DNA from: Tenrec ecaudatus
Lineage: Eukaryota; Chordata; Mammalia; Afrosoricida; Tenrecidae
Direction: 5' to 3'
Assembly (NCBI RefSeq): GCF_050624435.1
Contig: NC_134535.1
Location: 74,334,494-74,398,493 of the forward strand
Length of the DNA stretch: 64,000 nucleotides
In this document: positions 55,001 through 64,000 of the stretch, piece by piece
Position numbering within the stretch: position 1 is the stretch's first letter
Layout of the letters: every line of letters starts with the position of its first letter
The notes under the pieces: generated by a model
What the model saw: the letters and a program-made list of their open reading frames with translations, nothing else
What the model was told of the DNA's origin: nothing
Databases searched by the model: none
Program-made: the position numbers and the translations under genes

Positions 55001-58000
55001 TTAGCCTTCCAACATAATTGTGAGGCTATTATTACCCTGTTTCATAAAGGAGGAGCCTGGTGCTCAGAGGGGGTAAGCAGTTTATCCACAGCCATAGTCT
55101 CACATCAGGCCAGTGGCTGGGCTGCGATGGAAGCCCACATTTCAGAAGCCGGCTCTTAAACGGCTGTATTTGACTGCTGGCAATGCCAAGTCAGTACTGG
55201 GCAGCTAACGGCAAGGTCGGTGGTTCAGGCTCACCAGCTGCTCCAAGGGAGAGAGATGAGGCTATCTGCTCCCATCCAGAGGCACAGCCTGGGCATCTTG
55301 ATAGAAGGGTCATGACAAGTCAGAATGGACTCAATGCCCACAGCTTGGCTATTCATTTATTTTGAAAATAAGGTGGCCCAGGACTGGTTGGGCTATAAGA
55401 ACAGGGTGGTGGTGGAGCTAGAGAGCTGGGTGTGTTGGGAGCAACCAACTGAGCAAATGACAGGCCACAGAGGAAGAAAGAGAAGCCGCGTAATCACAAG
55501 ATGTGCTGGTCACAGGAAAGGATACACACTCAGCAAGTTGCCCTCCTCGGGCTGCCTCCTGGTCCGGCTTCCGGAGGGAGGTTGTATGCACAGTGATTAT
55601 GGGGAGGGGCCAGGCGTGCCAGAGAAGACCCAGCCTGGGAGCAGTCCCAGCTCAGCCTCTCACCAGCTCTGTGCATCTGGAAAAGTGCCCTGACATCTCT
55701 GTGCTTTCTTAGTAAGATGTGACGGTTCCCATATCTACCTACCCCCATAGGCTCATAAAGGTCAGATCAATTAAGATGTGGAAAGCGCTCAGACGAGTGC
55801 CCACAGGTAACAAGCATGAGTGTTCTTATTGATGGGCGTCAGGTTCAGTCTGGGGCTTCAACCCCTGACTCTGTGGCATGTGTACTCACAGCCCAGCGCC
55901 TGCCTCCCAGAGTTCCCTCTGTACATACATTCCCTCCTTCCCACAGGAGATCCTGCTGGGCCGTGGCTTCACCTTCTGGCAGTGGTTCGATGGCGTCCTA
56001 GACCTCACCAAACGCTGTCTCCGGAGCTACTGGTCAGACAGGTAAGTTCCTGCCACAGGTGTACCTCCTCCTATCTCTCCACCCCCGGTGTCCCCACCCC
56101 CATGCTCTCCTTCATCCTGGCCAGGCTGATCATCGGCTTCATCAGCAAGCAGTATGTTACGAGCCTTCTTCTCAACGAGCCTGATGGGACTTTCCTCCTC
56201 CGCTTCAGTGATTCAGAGATTGGGGGCATCACAATTGCCCACGTCATCCGGGCCCAGGATGGTAAGGTCACCCCAGCCAGCCCCCTGCCTCTGAGCTTTG
56301 AGCCCTCTGGAGTTTCTTCTTGGGAAGACATCTCCTGGCGCCCCTCGACGCTGCACCCCTGACCTCCCAAAAGTTCTCCTTTAGACCCAACTTCTCTTCA
56401 TCCTTCTGCAACCTAGTCAGCTGTTTTCTCCCTGTGAGCTCTTCGGAAATAGAGACCAGTGGAGCTCCTTCCCACAGGATGTCCATCCCAGGGACCTCTC
56501 TCCCTCACTGTGGCAGACAGAGCGTGGGTCCTGTCAGGGGCAGGGTGGTGGTGGTGAGGGGAAGGACGTCTGAAAAGAGGGTCTCAGTCTCATTCTCTTG
56601 CAGGCTCCCCACAGATAGAGAATATCCAGCCATTCTCAGCCAAGGACCTGTCCATCCGCTCACTGGGGGACCGAATCCGGGACCTGGCTCAGCTGAAAAA
56701 CCTCTATCCCAAGAAACCCAAGGATGAAGCTTTCCGGAGCCACTACAAGCGTGAGCTGGGGCTGACAGTGCCACCTCCCTCCTCTCGATGTCTCTTCCTG
56801 TGCTCAGCTGCACCCCTCCCCCTCCCCCGCCTGTCTCGTCACCCCCACTTTCCCTCCACATCTTTCTGTGGCCCACTGCTCCTAGCTGCCCATCATCGCC
56901 CTTCCTCACCAACTCCCACCCCTCCATGGCTCTCCTTTCCTTCCCACAACAGCGGAGCAGATGGGCAAGGATGGCAGGGGGTATGTCCCAGCCACCATCA
57001 AGATGACCGTGGAAAGGTGAGTGTGATGGTGGGTGAGTGGGGCAGGGAGGCTGGCACTGCTCTGCGGGAAGGGGTGGTGCCATGGACCCTTGGTCAGGTA
57101 GCCGTGTCTCCCTCTCCCTTCCTAGGGACCAGCCACTGCCCACCCTGGACTCCCAGATGTCGGCTATGGTGCCCACTTATGACCTAGGCATGAGCTGTGA
57201 TTCCCCCGTGAACATGCAGCTGGGCTCAGGCATGGTGTAAGGAGCTTGGCTGGAGGGGCTGGCCCATACAGGCCACTTTCAGTGTGGGCAGCTGAGCGAG
57301 CTGGCTTGGGGGCTGTAGCCGAGGGTTTTGCTTCCACATGATGGGGCTGGAGGACCCAGAGGGCTGGCTTTAAAGGCCTGCTTTCTCTCCCCAGGCCCCA
57401 GGGGTACCCACCACACTCTCATGCCATCCCCTCCTATCAAGCACTCTCCCCAGAGGAGTCCGTCAATATGTTGTCAGCGTTTCAGGAGTAAGTCGGGTGG
57501 GGAGGATTCACTTGGGGTGGTGGTGTGCCTTTGTGAGGAAGGGACGGTGGGTGCCATACCCCTTGATGACCTCTTTTGCCCCCCATCCCCTGTTCCTTTC
57601 CAGGCAGTCTGCATGAAAAGTGCTTGGGTTTGAATTCTAGCTCTGCCACGAACAAACCCTGGGCGGACAAGGCCGGGAATTTGCGGCCTGGGACGCTGTA
57701 AAGTGGGGGAGGGTACCCTGCGTGAACGTAGGCAGGGGTAAAGCCATGTTAACAGCATGTTAACTCTCCTGACCTTGTCAAGTAGCTTCTGCCTTCTTAT
57801 CAAGTCCTCTGTTTCGACCTTGAAGGGGCCGATCTTGTTCTGAAAGTCACACAAAGGCTTATGAGCTCTGTGGTTGTGTTGGTTGTTGGGTGAGATACCC
57901 AGTGAACCCCGGTGGCAGAGTGGAGCTGCCCACGGGGCTCTCCTGGCTGCCATCTTCCAGGAAGTCGATCCCCAGGTCTCTTCCCAAATGCTCACCCTTG

Positions 58001-58864
58001 GATCACCAGGGCACTTAACTGAGTCAGACCAGAACAGCTCCCCTCCCAGAAGGGGAGGTTGGGGTTGGCGGGGAGACTTAGGACATTTTTAGTTTGCTAG
58101 TCCACCTTCCCCACCCAACCCCCACTTCACAGATGAGAAGATTGAGCTAAGTCTGGCACACGCTCACGGCCGTGCGGTGAGTGAGCCGTGAAGTCAGGAT
58201 ATGGAGCCAGACTTCTGTTTCCTCACTCAGTGGTCTTCACCCTGCCCTTGAAACACCCTTGCCCTTGGCCAGCCTTCCTTCCTCTGACGTGTCCTCCTCC
58301 TTCCTCCTTCTAGAACTCACCTGCAGGTGCCCCTCAGCCTGAGCCAGATGAGTCAGCCCTTCGATCAATCTCACCCCCAGTGAGTGACAAGCCTCCCACC
58401 GACCCTGTACTTCCCCTTCTTTCCCGACCTCACCTTCTCACTTATCTCCTATGCTGGCCTTGGCAGGGGCCTGCTGCCATGCCAGCCTCAGGAGCATGCC
58501 GTGCGCACCCCTGAGCCGCTGCTCTGTGATGTGACCATGGCAGAAGACAGCTGCCTGAGCCAGCCGGTGGAAGGGTTCCCTCAGGGAACTTGGTGAGTGT
58601 GGGCATGGGGTGGTGGCTGGGTAGGGCTAGAGGTCGGGCAACCTTGCCCACCCCACTGTCCCCCCTCCTTCTTACAGGGTCGGCGAAGACATGTTCCCAC
58701 CCTTGCTGCCTCCCACGGAACAGGACCTCAACAAGTTGCTTCTGGAGGGGCAAGGCGAGTCAGGGGGAGGACTTCTGGGAGCCCAGTCCCTCCTGCAGCC
58801 CTCCTATGGGCAGTCTGGGATCTCAATGTCCCACCTGGACCGAAGGACCAACCAGAGTTGGTAA
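49034..58864 (+). CDS. STAT6: STAT6, signal transducer and activator of transcription 6 (21 coding exons)
   Basis: Coding exons: 49034-49149, 49746-49884, 50161-50244, 50627-50765, 50895-50947, 51056-51204, 51928-52059, 52202-52390, 52698-52785, 52893-53015, 54101-54193, 54418-54624, 55947-56041, 56125-56261, 56604-56750, 56953-57016, 57126-57236, 57395-57487, 58314-58379, 58467-58592, 58678-58864. All introns are GT-AG and phases agree, giving 845 residues (human 847). Domains in order: N-terminal domain ([19 protein letters not shown]…), coiled coil about 115-270, DNA-binding about 272-430, linker, and SH2 with [11 protein letters not shown]. The JAK-phosphorylated tyrosine is in [10 protein letters not shown] at residue 641, as in human. 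The C-terminal transactivation domain keeps the coactivator LXXLL-type motif [13 protein letters not shown]6 carries IL-4/IL-13 signals from JAK1/3 to the nucleus. Against the human sequence as I recall it, residue 294 is W rather than R. No frameshift or stop was seen. Start chosen by homology; the upstream acceptor is at 49011-49012. Confidence 0.97.
49247..49425 (+). repeat. AfroSINE in STAT6 intron
   Basis: 'ggagcccaggtggtgctgtc … cttgggagaaagatgaggct … gatggcagtgggcttgaa', in the intron between the first two coding exons. It does not touch the splice sites. Confidence 0.8.
51672..51738. repeat. palindromic MITE-like fragment in STAT6 intron
   Basis: 'ggtttgaaaaagctcatgga' and 'ccactaactttcgaaagcct' are imperfect inverted arms. 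Similar in arms and centre to 43348-43402. Confidence 0.45.
52075..52134 (+). repeat. 30-bp exact tandem duplication in STAT6 intron
   Basis: The unit starting 'cagcctggcctagagggaag' occurs twice without a difference (52075-52104, 52105-52134), 15 bp after the splice donor of the seventh coding exon. Identity suggests a recent event or a local assembly artefact. Confidence 0.85.
53016..54100 (+). repeat. STAT6 intron carrying two AfroSINEs and a MIR
   Basis: Within this 1.1-kb intron are a sense AfroSINE at 53377-53585 ('ggagccctggtggtgtcgtg'), a second, older-subfamily AfroSINE at 53597-53800 ('cccaggtggcacagtggcta … cctgactccatgacacccaa') and a MIR-like piece at 53805-53940. All keep clear of the splice sites. 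Confidence 0.75.
54625..55946 (+). repeat. STAT6 intron with MIR and AfroSINE
   Basis: A MIR at 54935-55165 ('catctcacttagccttccaa', 'attattaccctgtttcataa') is followed by a sense AfroSINE at about 55180-55350. The remainder is unclassified. Confidence 0.7.
57488..58313 (+). repeat. STAT6 intron with two MIR fragments
   Basis: 57611-57720 ('gcttgggtttgaattctagc') and 58120-58225 ('cttcacagatgagaagattg') are MIR pieces. No exon was seen between the flanking coding exons. Confidence 0.6.
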
Positions 58865-59885
58865 TCCCAGCTGAAGGGGGAGTTCAGAGGCAGCTCTTGT
58901 ACCTGCCACAGACCTGCTCTGGACACCTGTCAGTGCTCCTGCCAAACAGCAGCTGGGGAGGCCACCCCTGGACTCTGGTCAGGAAGTGAAGACTTGGCTG
59001 GAAGGTGGAGCTGGCCCACTCCTTCCCTCCTACTCCTAGAAACACACCGCCCCGTCCACCCTCTTCCAGCCCAGGAGGGGAAGTCCAGGCTCCAAAGGCA
59101 GGCAGGCCCCGGCACACCCCACAGGCCTGCACAGGCAGTGCGTACATGGCTCCCCACGGAAGCTGGGGTTGAGCCGGAGGGCAGTGGGGCGTGAGCACAG
59201 GTTCGGGCACAGTGTACTCCTCCGCCCCTGCCAAGCCAGAGCCCAGGACACACATGCAGAAATGCGTGGATGTGGGCACCCAGTTACACTAGAGGTAGCA
59301 GATGGAGTGGATGGGCCAGGGGACAGAGGTGGCAGCCCAGGGGTCCCTGGGTGGAAGGCCGAACGAGAAGTCTCTACAATTGATTGCTGATGTAGGATCT
59401 GCCCAAATTAAAACAAACAACACAACAAAGTCCCAAACTCCTGCCAGTCAGATGGAAGCCTTTGGCACGTGCATGAGATTGTACAGAAGTCCACGGGCTG
59501 AGGCTCTTCATGTATAGCTGCGTGAAAGTATATGTATCCGAGACATGCTAATGTGTAGATATTATACCTACAAACGTGTGTATTTGATTTTGTTTGTGGG
59601 ACAGCACAGATTTGGAGGCCAGAGAGGCTGCACATGAGAAAGCAATGGTTGTCTTTCGTGTGTGAATCCAAATCATGGCATCAACATCTGCCTGTGGCCT
59701 CTCGGGGGCTGATCCTGCCAGGAACCAGGGGGTTGTCGAGAAGGGGTAGGCTCAGCCCTACCTCCTCCCCTTCTTCCCCACTCTGCCTGTTTGTTCCCCA
59801 AAGCCTAGGCTTCCCATTTTTCCCTCTTCTTGGGGGTGAGGGTCAGAGATCCTAAGCCATAAAATAAATTTTATTCCAAAATAAC
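58865..59885 (+). other. STAT6: STAT6 3' UTR
   Basis: About 1 kb of untranslated sequence follows the TAA at 58862-58864. The first good poly(A) hexamer, AATAAA, is at 59863-59868, with another at 59888-59893. The length is close to that known for mammalian STAT6. The end is inferred. Confidence 0.7.
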
Positions 59886-60574
59886 AAAATAAATAATCTA
59901 CTGTACACGATCTGAAAAGAAAGATGCTCTAACTGCTCAGAGGTGCTGTGGTCCATGCACCAGATGGGGGAGACCCTGAGGCCCACCCATGCTTCGCCTC
60001 TGCCGCCTCCCTCCTCAGGAGAGGGCAGGCGGGAAAGAACAGCCCCGGGCTCCGGGGTTCGAGGGCCGGGCGAACTGCAGCACTTGCTAAATTAAAGAAA
60101 CAAACAAGAAGCACGAAAATGGGGCCGGGAGAGGGGGCAGTTCCAGTGTTCCCAGGCCCCTAGTGCTCAGGTAAACGTTGCCACTTTTAGCTGCTGGGCT
60201 TTCCCAGGAAGCCCCCTTCTCCATGTCCAAACCGGGGCCAGCGACTCACATCGCTGATTGATTCAAGCCTAGAGAATAGGGCTGTGCTGTGTAGATGCGG
60301 GCGCGGGGAGGCCCCTGGAGGCGGAGTCCTCGCTCCCTTGCTCTGGGCAGGAGTGAGGGGCACCAGGCACCCTCATGTCCTCTCGCCAGGCCACTGCTCG
60401 TTATTGCTTGAAGCTCCATAGTCCTTTGCCCATGGAGCAGGAGGAGAGGCAGGAGAAGGGCGGCGGAAGGATCCGGGTTGTGACTAGACTCCGGGGGCGT
60501 GGGGGCAGGGGAGAAGTCCACATGAACCCCAAGTCCGGGGTCTTGGTCCGGGTCTGAGAACATCAGTCCACCTC
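59850..60574 (-). other. NAB2: NAB2 3' UTR
   Basis: About 700 bases follow the NAB2 stop (minus strand, 60577-60575) up to the minus-strand AATAAA at 59875-59870. The sequence is GC-rich near the stop and A/T-rich near the end. Long frames on either strand are not conserved proteins. Confidence 0.6.
59863..59875. terminator. back-to-back poly(A) signals of STAT6 and NAB2
   Basis: AATAAATTTTATT reads AATAAA on the plus strand (59863-59868) and, one base on, AATAAA on the minus strand (59875-59870). Each is the first plausible hexamer after the stop codon of the respective convergent gene. If both are used, the two transcripts overlap by a few tens of bases. Confidence 0.65.
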
Positions 60575-63500
60575 TCACTGCCGGCTGGCCTCGGCTTCCA
60601 CTTTCACGCTGCTCCTGCGGCCCTCCACAAGCGCAGGGTGGGGTCCTGGGGCAGGACATCGGTCCAAGAGCCCTTCCTCGAACTCTGCAGGGAAGCGGGG
60701 AGGAGGTTAGGAGGCTGTGGAGGTGCAGGCTGCAGAGCAGTGACTGGGAGCAGAAGCAGGGGGGCAGATAGGGGTGTGAAGGATGAGCCGGTATTATGGA
60801 GGGGAGGTGCCAGGCCCCACGTATGCGTGGCCCCCTCCCCTTTGGCTGTGTGCAGCTCGTTCTCTGTATGGGTCTCTGTCTCTTCCGCCTCCGTTCAGCT
60901 GGAATTTCTCGTTCAGGCAGGAGCTGCTGCGGGGGCGGCTTGGCTCTGACCTCTCCCCCTCCCCCCTCCCTAGGCTTTGCCACCCCCACTCATCCCTCCC
61001 TGGCTCCCTCCCAGAACCCACCCACCTGATCATGGCCCCCTAAGTTTCTGGGAAGCCAAACCGGGGGAGGGGGGGGGTAACACAGGAAACCAGCCTCGCA
61101 GCTCCTCCCCTACGAGCCCCCCTCCAGTCCCCGCCCCCACTTCCCACCCACGCACAGTTTAAAAATACCAAGCCAGGGTTGGTGGCTTTATCTGCTGCGT
61201 CACACTCAGCCCAGCAGATGCCCAGCCCTTGGCCGGCCCACTCCCCTTCCCCCATCCTCACACAATGCATCATCCCCCTTTTGGCTACTCCAGTTCCAAG
61301 CTGGACAGCCCCACCCCCCAACTCCCAGCCTGCTCCACCCTCCCAGCACTTCCCACCTGCTCTGGTCAATGTCAATGTCAAGCTCCCCTTCCTGCCCTCC
61401 ACTTCCCCTTCCCAGTCCCCATTAGGGTCCAACCCTCCCTAGGGGGAACGGGCCTGCAGGGTCCTCCATGCCTCAACCCAGGGTCTAGTTGGCGGGAGCT
61501 AGGCCCCCCACGACTGACTGCCATCTCTGGCCAGGAGATCCCTCTTCCCGCCTGGCCCTTGGGCCCCCTGGGGCAGCTGTGTGGGTGCTCGGGGGACAGC
61601 ACTGCTGGCTGCCTCACCTGCGAGAGGCGGCTTCGCAGGCACACAGGGGCTGAGGCGGCCTACTCGATCGTGCGAGACGAGGCGGGCCAGCCGCAGCCCC
61701 TCGTCCATCAGGGTCTGCTGCAGGATGTGGCGACTCCACAGCCCATGGGCTGGCAATGCCAGAGGCAGGTCAGCAGGGGGCGGCGTCAGCCTTGGGCATG
61801 ACCCCACAGCTGTGGGCATGGGCATGGGTCAGATCAAGGACTGCAGCCAACTGAACCCCCTCCCTCAACCTCACAGCCAGACCCCTAAGCCCTTCTACCC
61901 CCATACCTCCCACTCCTGTGTCAGGCAGCTGCCTCCTGGCGCTCTCCACCCCATTCCCTTCAGTGTGTGGACTGAAGTATTGCCCTGCCCACTCACCCTG
62001 CAAGTGCCCATCGAGACTCTCTCCAGACAGGCTGGCGCTGTCTTCCTCCAGGCTGGGGCGGTAGGGGGGGGCATAGGACTCAGGGCCTGGGGGCGGCTGG
62101 ATTTCAGGGTGACTCTGCTCTCCAACCTGTGAATACCCCAAGGGGGGAGGGAATGAGAATACAGCAGGGGGAGGGGAGGTTTTGGGGAAAGCTTCCATCC
62201 TCCCTTCTCACATACTTCCTGGAGGACCCACCTCCTGTTTCAGCTTCTTCAGCGGGGGGCCTCCCAATTCTTCAGGGTGAATCCTAAAAAGATGATAAGT
62301 ATTGAAGAGGTGCAGGATGGGGGTAAGGGGTAGTACATGATAAGCAGAACATAGACTTTGGTCAGGAGCATATGGTACTTTATGGAGACCTCACAGGAGC
62401 TGGCTGGAGAGGAGGCTCCAGTTCAGGGCACTACCCTTTGGCGGGGTGGGTGAGGGTGGGGGTGTGTCTAGGGAAGGCCGGAAGGATATGCAAGAAGGGG
62501 CTATAATTCGGACAAGCCCACAATGCCAAAGGCAGGATGTGAAGGTGGCTGGGAAGCAGGCTTAGATGTGCCTGAGTTGGAGGTTATGCCACAATCCCGT
62601 CTTCTGGGCAAAGTTTCAGTTCAGGACACCTGGGGGGGTGTGTCTCACCTGGAACCCTTTAAGGAGGACAGGTAGGTGCTCTCACGGGCCACTTGACGGG
62701 ACAAAGAGAAGAGCTCCACCCTTCGCAGTAAGAGCGTGTTGTCCCTCATGCAGAACTGGGCAGCGGCCTCATTGATGGTCAGCTGTGGAGAGGGGGAAGC
62801 CAGAGCGGTCAGCCGCCTAACCACTGCCAGGGCTTTGCCGCTGGAGGCTCATACCCTGGGACGCTTGTTTTGTTTGTTACACAGGACTTTCTGAGAGAGG
62901 GCAGAGGACAGCACCCCATGTCTTAGGAATAATTTTGGGGGCCTCCTTCATGTCTATGGTGACTCAGAGCTGATGGGGTTCTGGTCTCCAGCTCAGCTGC
63001 CCTCTTTGGTTTAGGATGGACACTAGCACGCAGCAGCAGCTGGGGTCAGGGTATGGGGGAAGGGAGGCAGGGTAAGGCCTGGGAGCCAGGAGCAACCCTG
63101 GAGGCAGGGTCCTCACCTCATGCAGGCTGAGCTGCTTGCCTTCACGCCTCTTGGAGTCGAAGCGGCCATAGATAATGCTGTACTTCCGAATCTCTTCTTC
63201 CTTCTGGCTGTCACCATCGTCCATCTCAAAGATGTGCCCCACGCTCCGGGCCAGTTTCTTGTTCAGCTTTAGAAGGGAGGTCACCTCCCCAGAGTCCCCT
63301 CTTGGGAAACTCCGGAAGATCCTCTCCACACTCTCTACCACCATGCGCACCATCTCTGGCTCCAGTCGGTCTGGACCACCCCCAGTCCCTCCTGCTGCTA
63401 GCCCGACAGCCCCAGTAGCCTCAGGAACTCCTCCCCCTGCAGGTGGGGAAAATGGGGGAGAGCCAGCTTCCTCTTCTCCACCCGCCCCAACATCCGACTC

Positions 63501-63990
63501 TGGAGTGCTCCGGCCAGGCCAGATCCGAGGATCCCCTGCCCCAGGTCCCCCAGGCAGCGGTGACAACTTCTCTCCAAGTTCCAGGGGACTCTTGGGGCTA
63601 AAGCTGCGGGCACTACCCGCCTTTTCCCCTGGGCTACCATGCCCGTTGCTCATGCTCCCTTTCCGGGTCCCCGCGGTCTCAGAGATCTTGAAGAGCGGGA
63701 TGCTGGAGACTGGTACAGCAGGCACTGGCTGACTGAAGAGCCCTGGATTGGTGGCCCACTCTCTCAGTGCCTTCTGCAGGCGCCGGACATGGAGGGGCTT
63801 AGTGGCCATGCCCACGAGGGCCATGATCTCCAGGAACTCCTCCTCCCCCGCCTCACACAGCTGCTGCACGTCGTCCCCTCCCTGCTGGATGAAGGTCTCA
63901 TAGTAGGAAAGGAGGTTGGCACGCTGCAGGACCCGGTACAGCTGCAGCTCCCCCAGCGTCCGAGGCAGTGCCATGACTCCAGCACTGGGC
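60575..63990 (-). CDS. NAB2: NAB2, EGR1-binding corepressor (exons 2-7; exon 1 outside window)
   Basis: Minus-strand exons: 63990-63117, 62782-62649, 62283-62232, 62126-61997, 61809-61618, 60684-60575 (stop TGA), all with GT-AG boundaries and consistent phase. The protein follows human NAB2 (525 residues) almost without change. NCD1 ([20 protein letters not shown]…) binds EGR1/2/3. A Ser/Pro-rich linker follows ([36 protein letters not shown]), then NCD2 ([20 protein letters not shown]… to [14 protein letters not shown]), a basic PPLKKLKQE stretch, and a C-terminal repression domain ending EASRQ with a VKVE SUMO-type motif. NAB2 is a nuclear corepressor that recruits CHD4/NuRD and limits EGR transcription. 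Exon 2 opens mid-codon just upstream of ATG-ALPRT; human NAB2 has a short extra N-terminus from exon 1. It is convergent with STAT6, the arrangement that underlies NAB2-STAT6 fusions in human solitary fibrous tumour. Confidence 0.96.
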
Positions 63991-64000
63991 CTGAGAAGGA

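Noticed and set aside
60246-60989. 247-codon minus-strand frame overlapping the last NAB2 exon
   Set aside because: It is out of frame with the NAB2 exon 7 reading, which ends EASRQ, and spans UTR and intron.
1-64000. CRISPR arrays, bacterial operons, phage or toxin systems
   Set aside because: Spliced vertebrate genes and mammalian repeats fill the window; no regularly spaced repeat array or prokaryotic gene was seen.

Overview
This is mammalian nuclear DNA from the locus that in human is NAB2-STAT6-LRP1 (12q13), here in the opposite orientation. It holds the 5' end of LRP1 (minus strand), the complete STAT6 coding region (plus strand) and NAB2 exons 2-7 (minus strand). Repeats point to Afrotheria: many tRNA-derived AfroSINEs, RTE/BovB-type LINE fragments, and hAT elements of the SPIN ('Space Invaders') type. 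Among afrotherians, SPIN is best documented in the lesser hedgehog tenrec (Echinops telfairi), so a tenrec is the best guess. That is an inference from repeat content.

Layout. 1-2550: LRP1 intron 1. 2551-2617: LRP1 first coding exon (signal peptide), inside a CpG island of about 2.4-3.75 kb that carries the promoter. About 3.75-43.6 kb: intergenic DNA made largely of nested repeats. It includes L1, L2, MIR and RTE fragments, AfroSINEs, solo LTRs of ERVL, MaLR and ERV2 types, SPIN copies, a long non-coding L1-type 3'-end family (called 'R elements' here), two processed pseudogenes (TIMM9 and DDX47) and a U6-R chimera. About 43.68-44.55 kb: a second CpG island, the likely STAT6 promoter. 49034-58864: 21 STAT6 coding exons (845 codons plus stop). 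58865-59.9 kb: STAT6 3' UTR, meeting the NAB2 3' UTR tail to tail. 60575-63990: NAB2 exons 7 to 2; exon 1 lies beyond the window.

Gene content is ordinary and conserved: STAT6 is the IL-4/IL-13 signal transducer, NAB2 an EGR corepressor and LRP1 a large endocytic receptor. The most informative material is the repeat stratigraphy. Several insertions can be bounded to the base by target-site duplications and ordered in time: an ERVL-type LTR inside a SPIN copy; an ERVL-type LTR and an ERV2-type LTR (itself holding SPIN-like sequence) inside one MaLR-like LTR; two R elements at one target octamer; an R element inside an AfroSINE. I saw no bacterial-type system, CRISPR array or evident new protein-coding gene.
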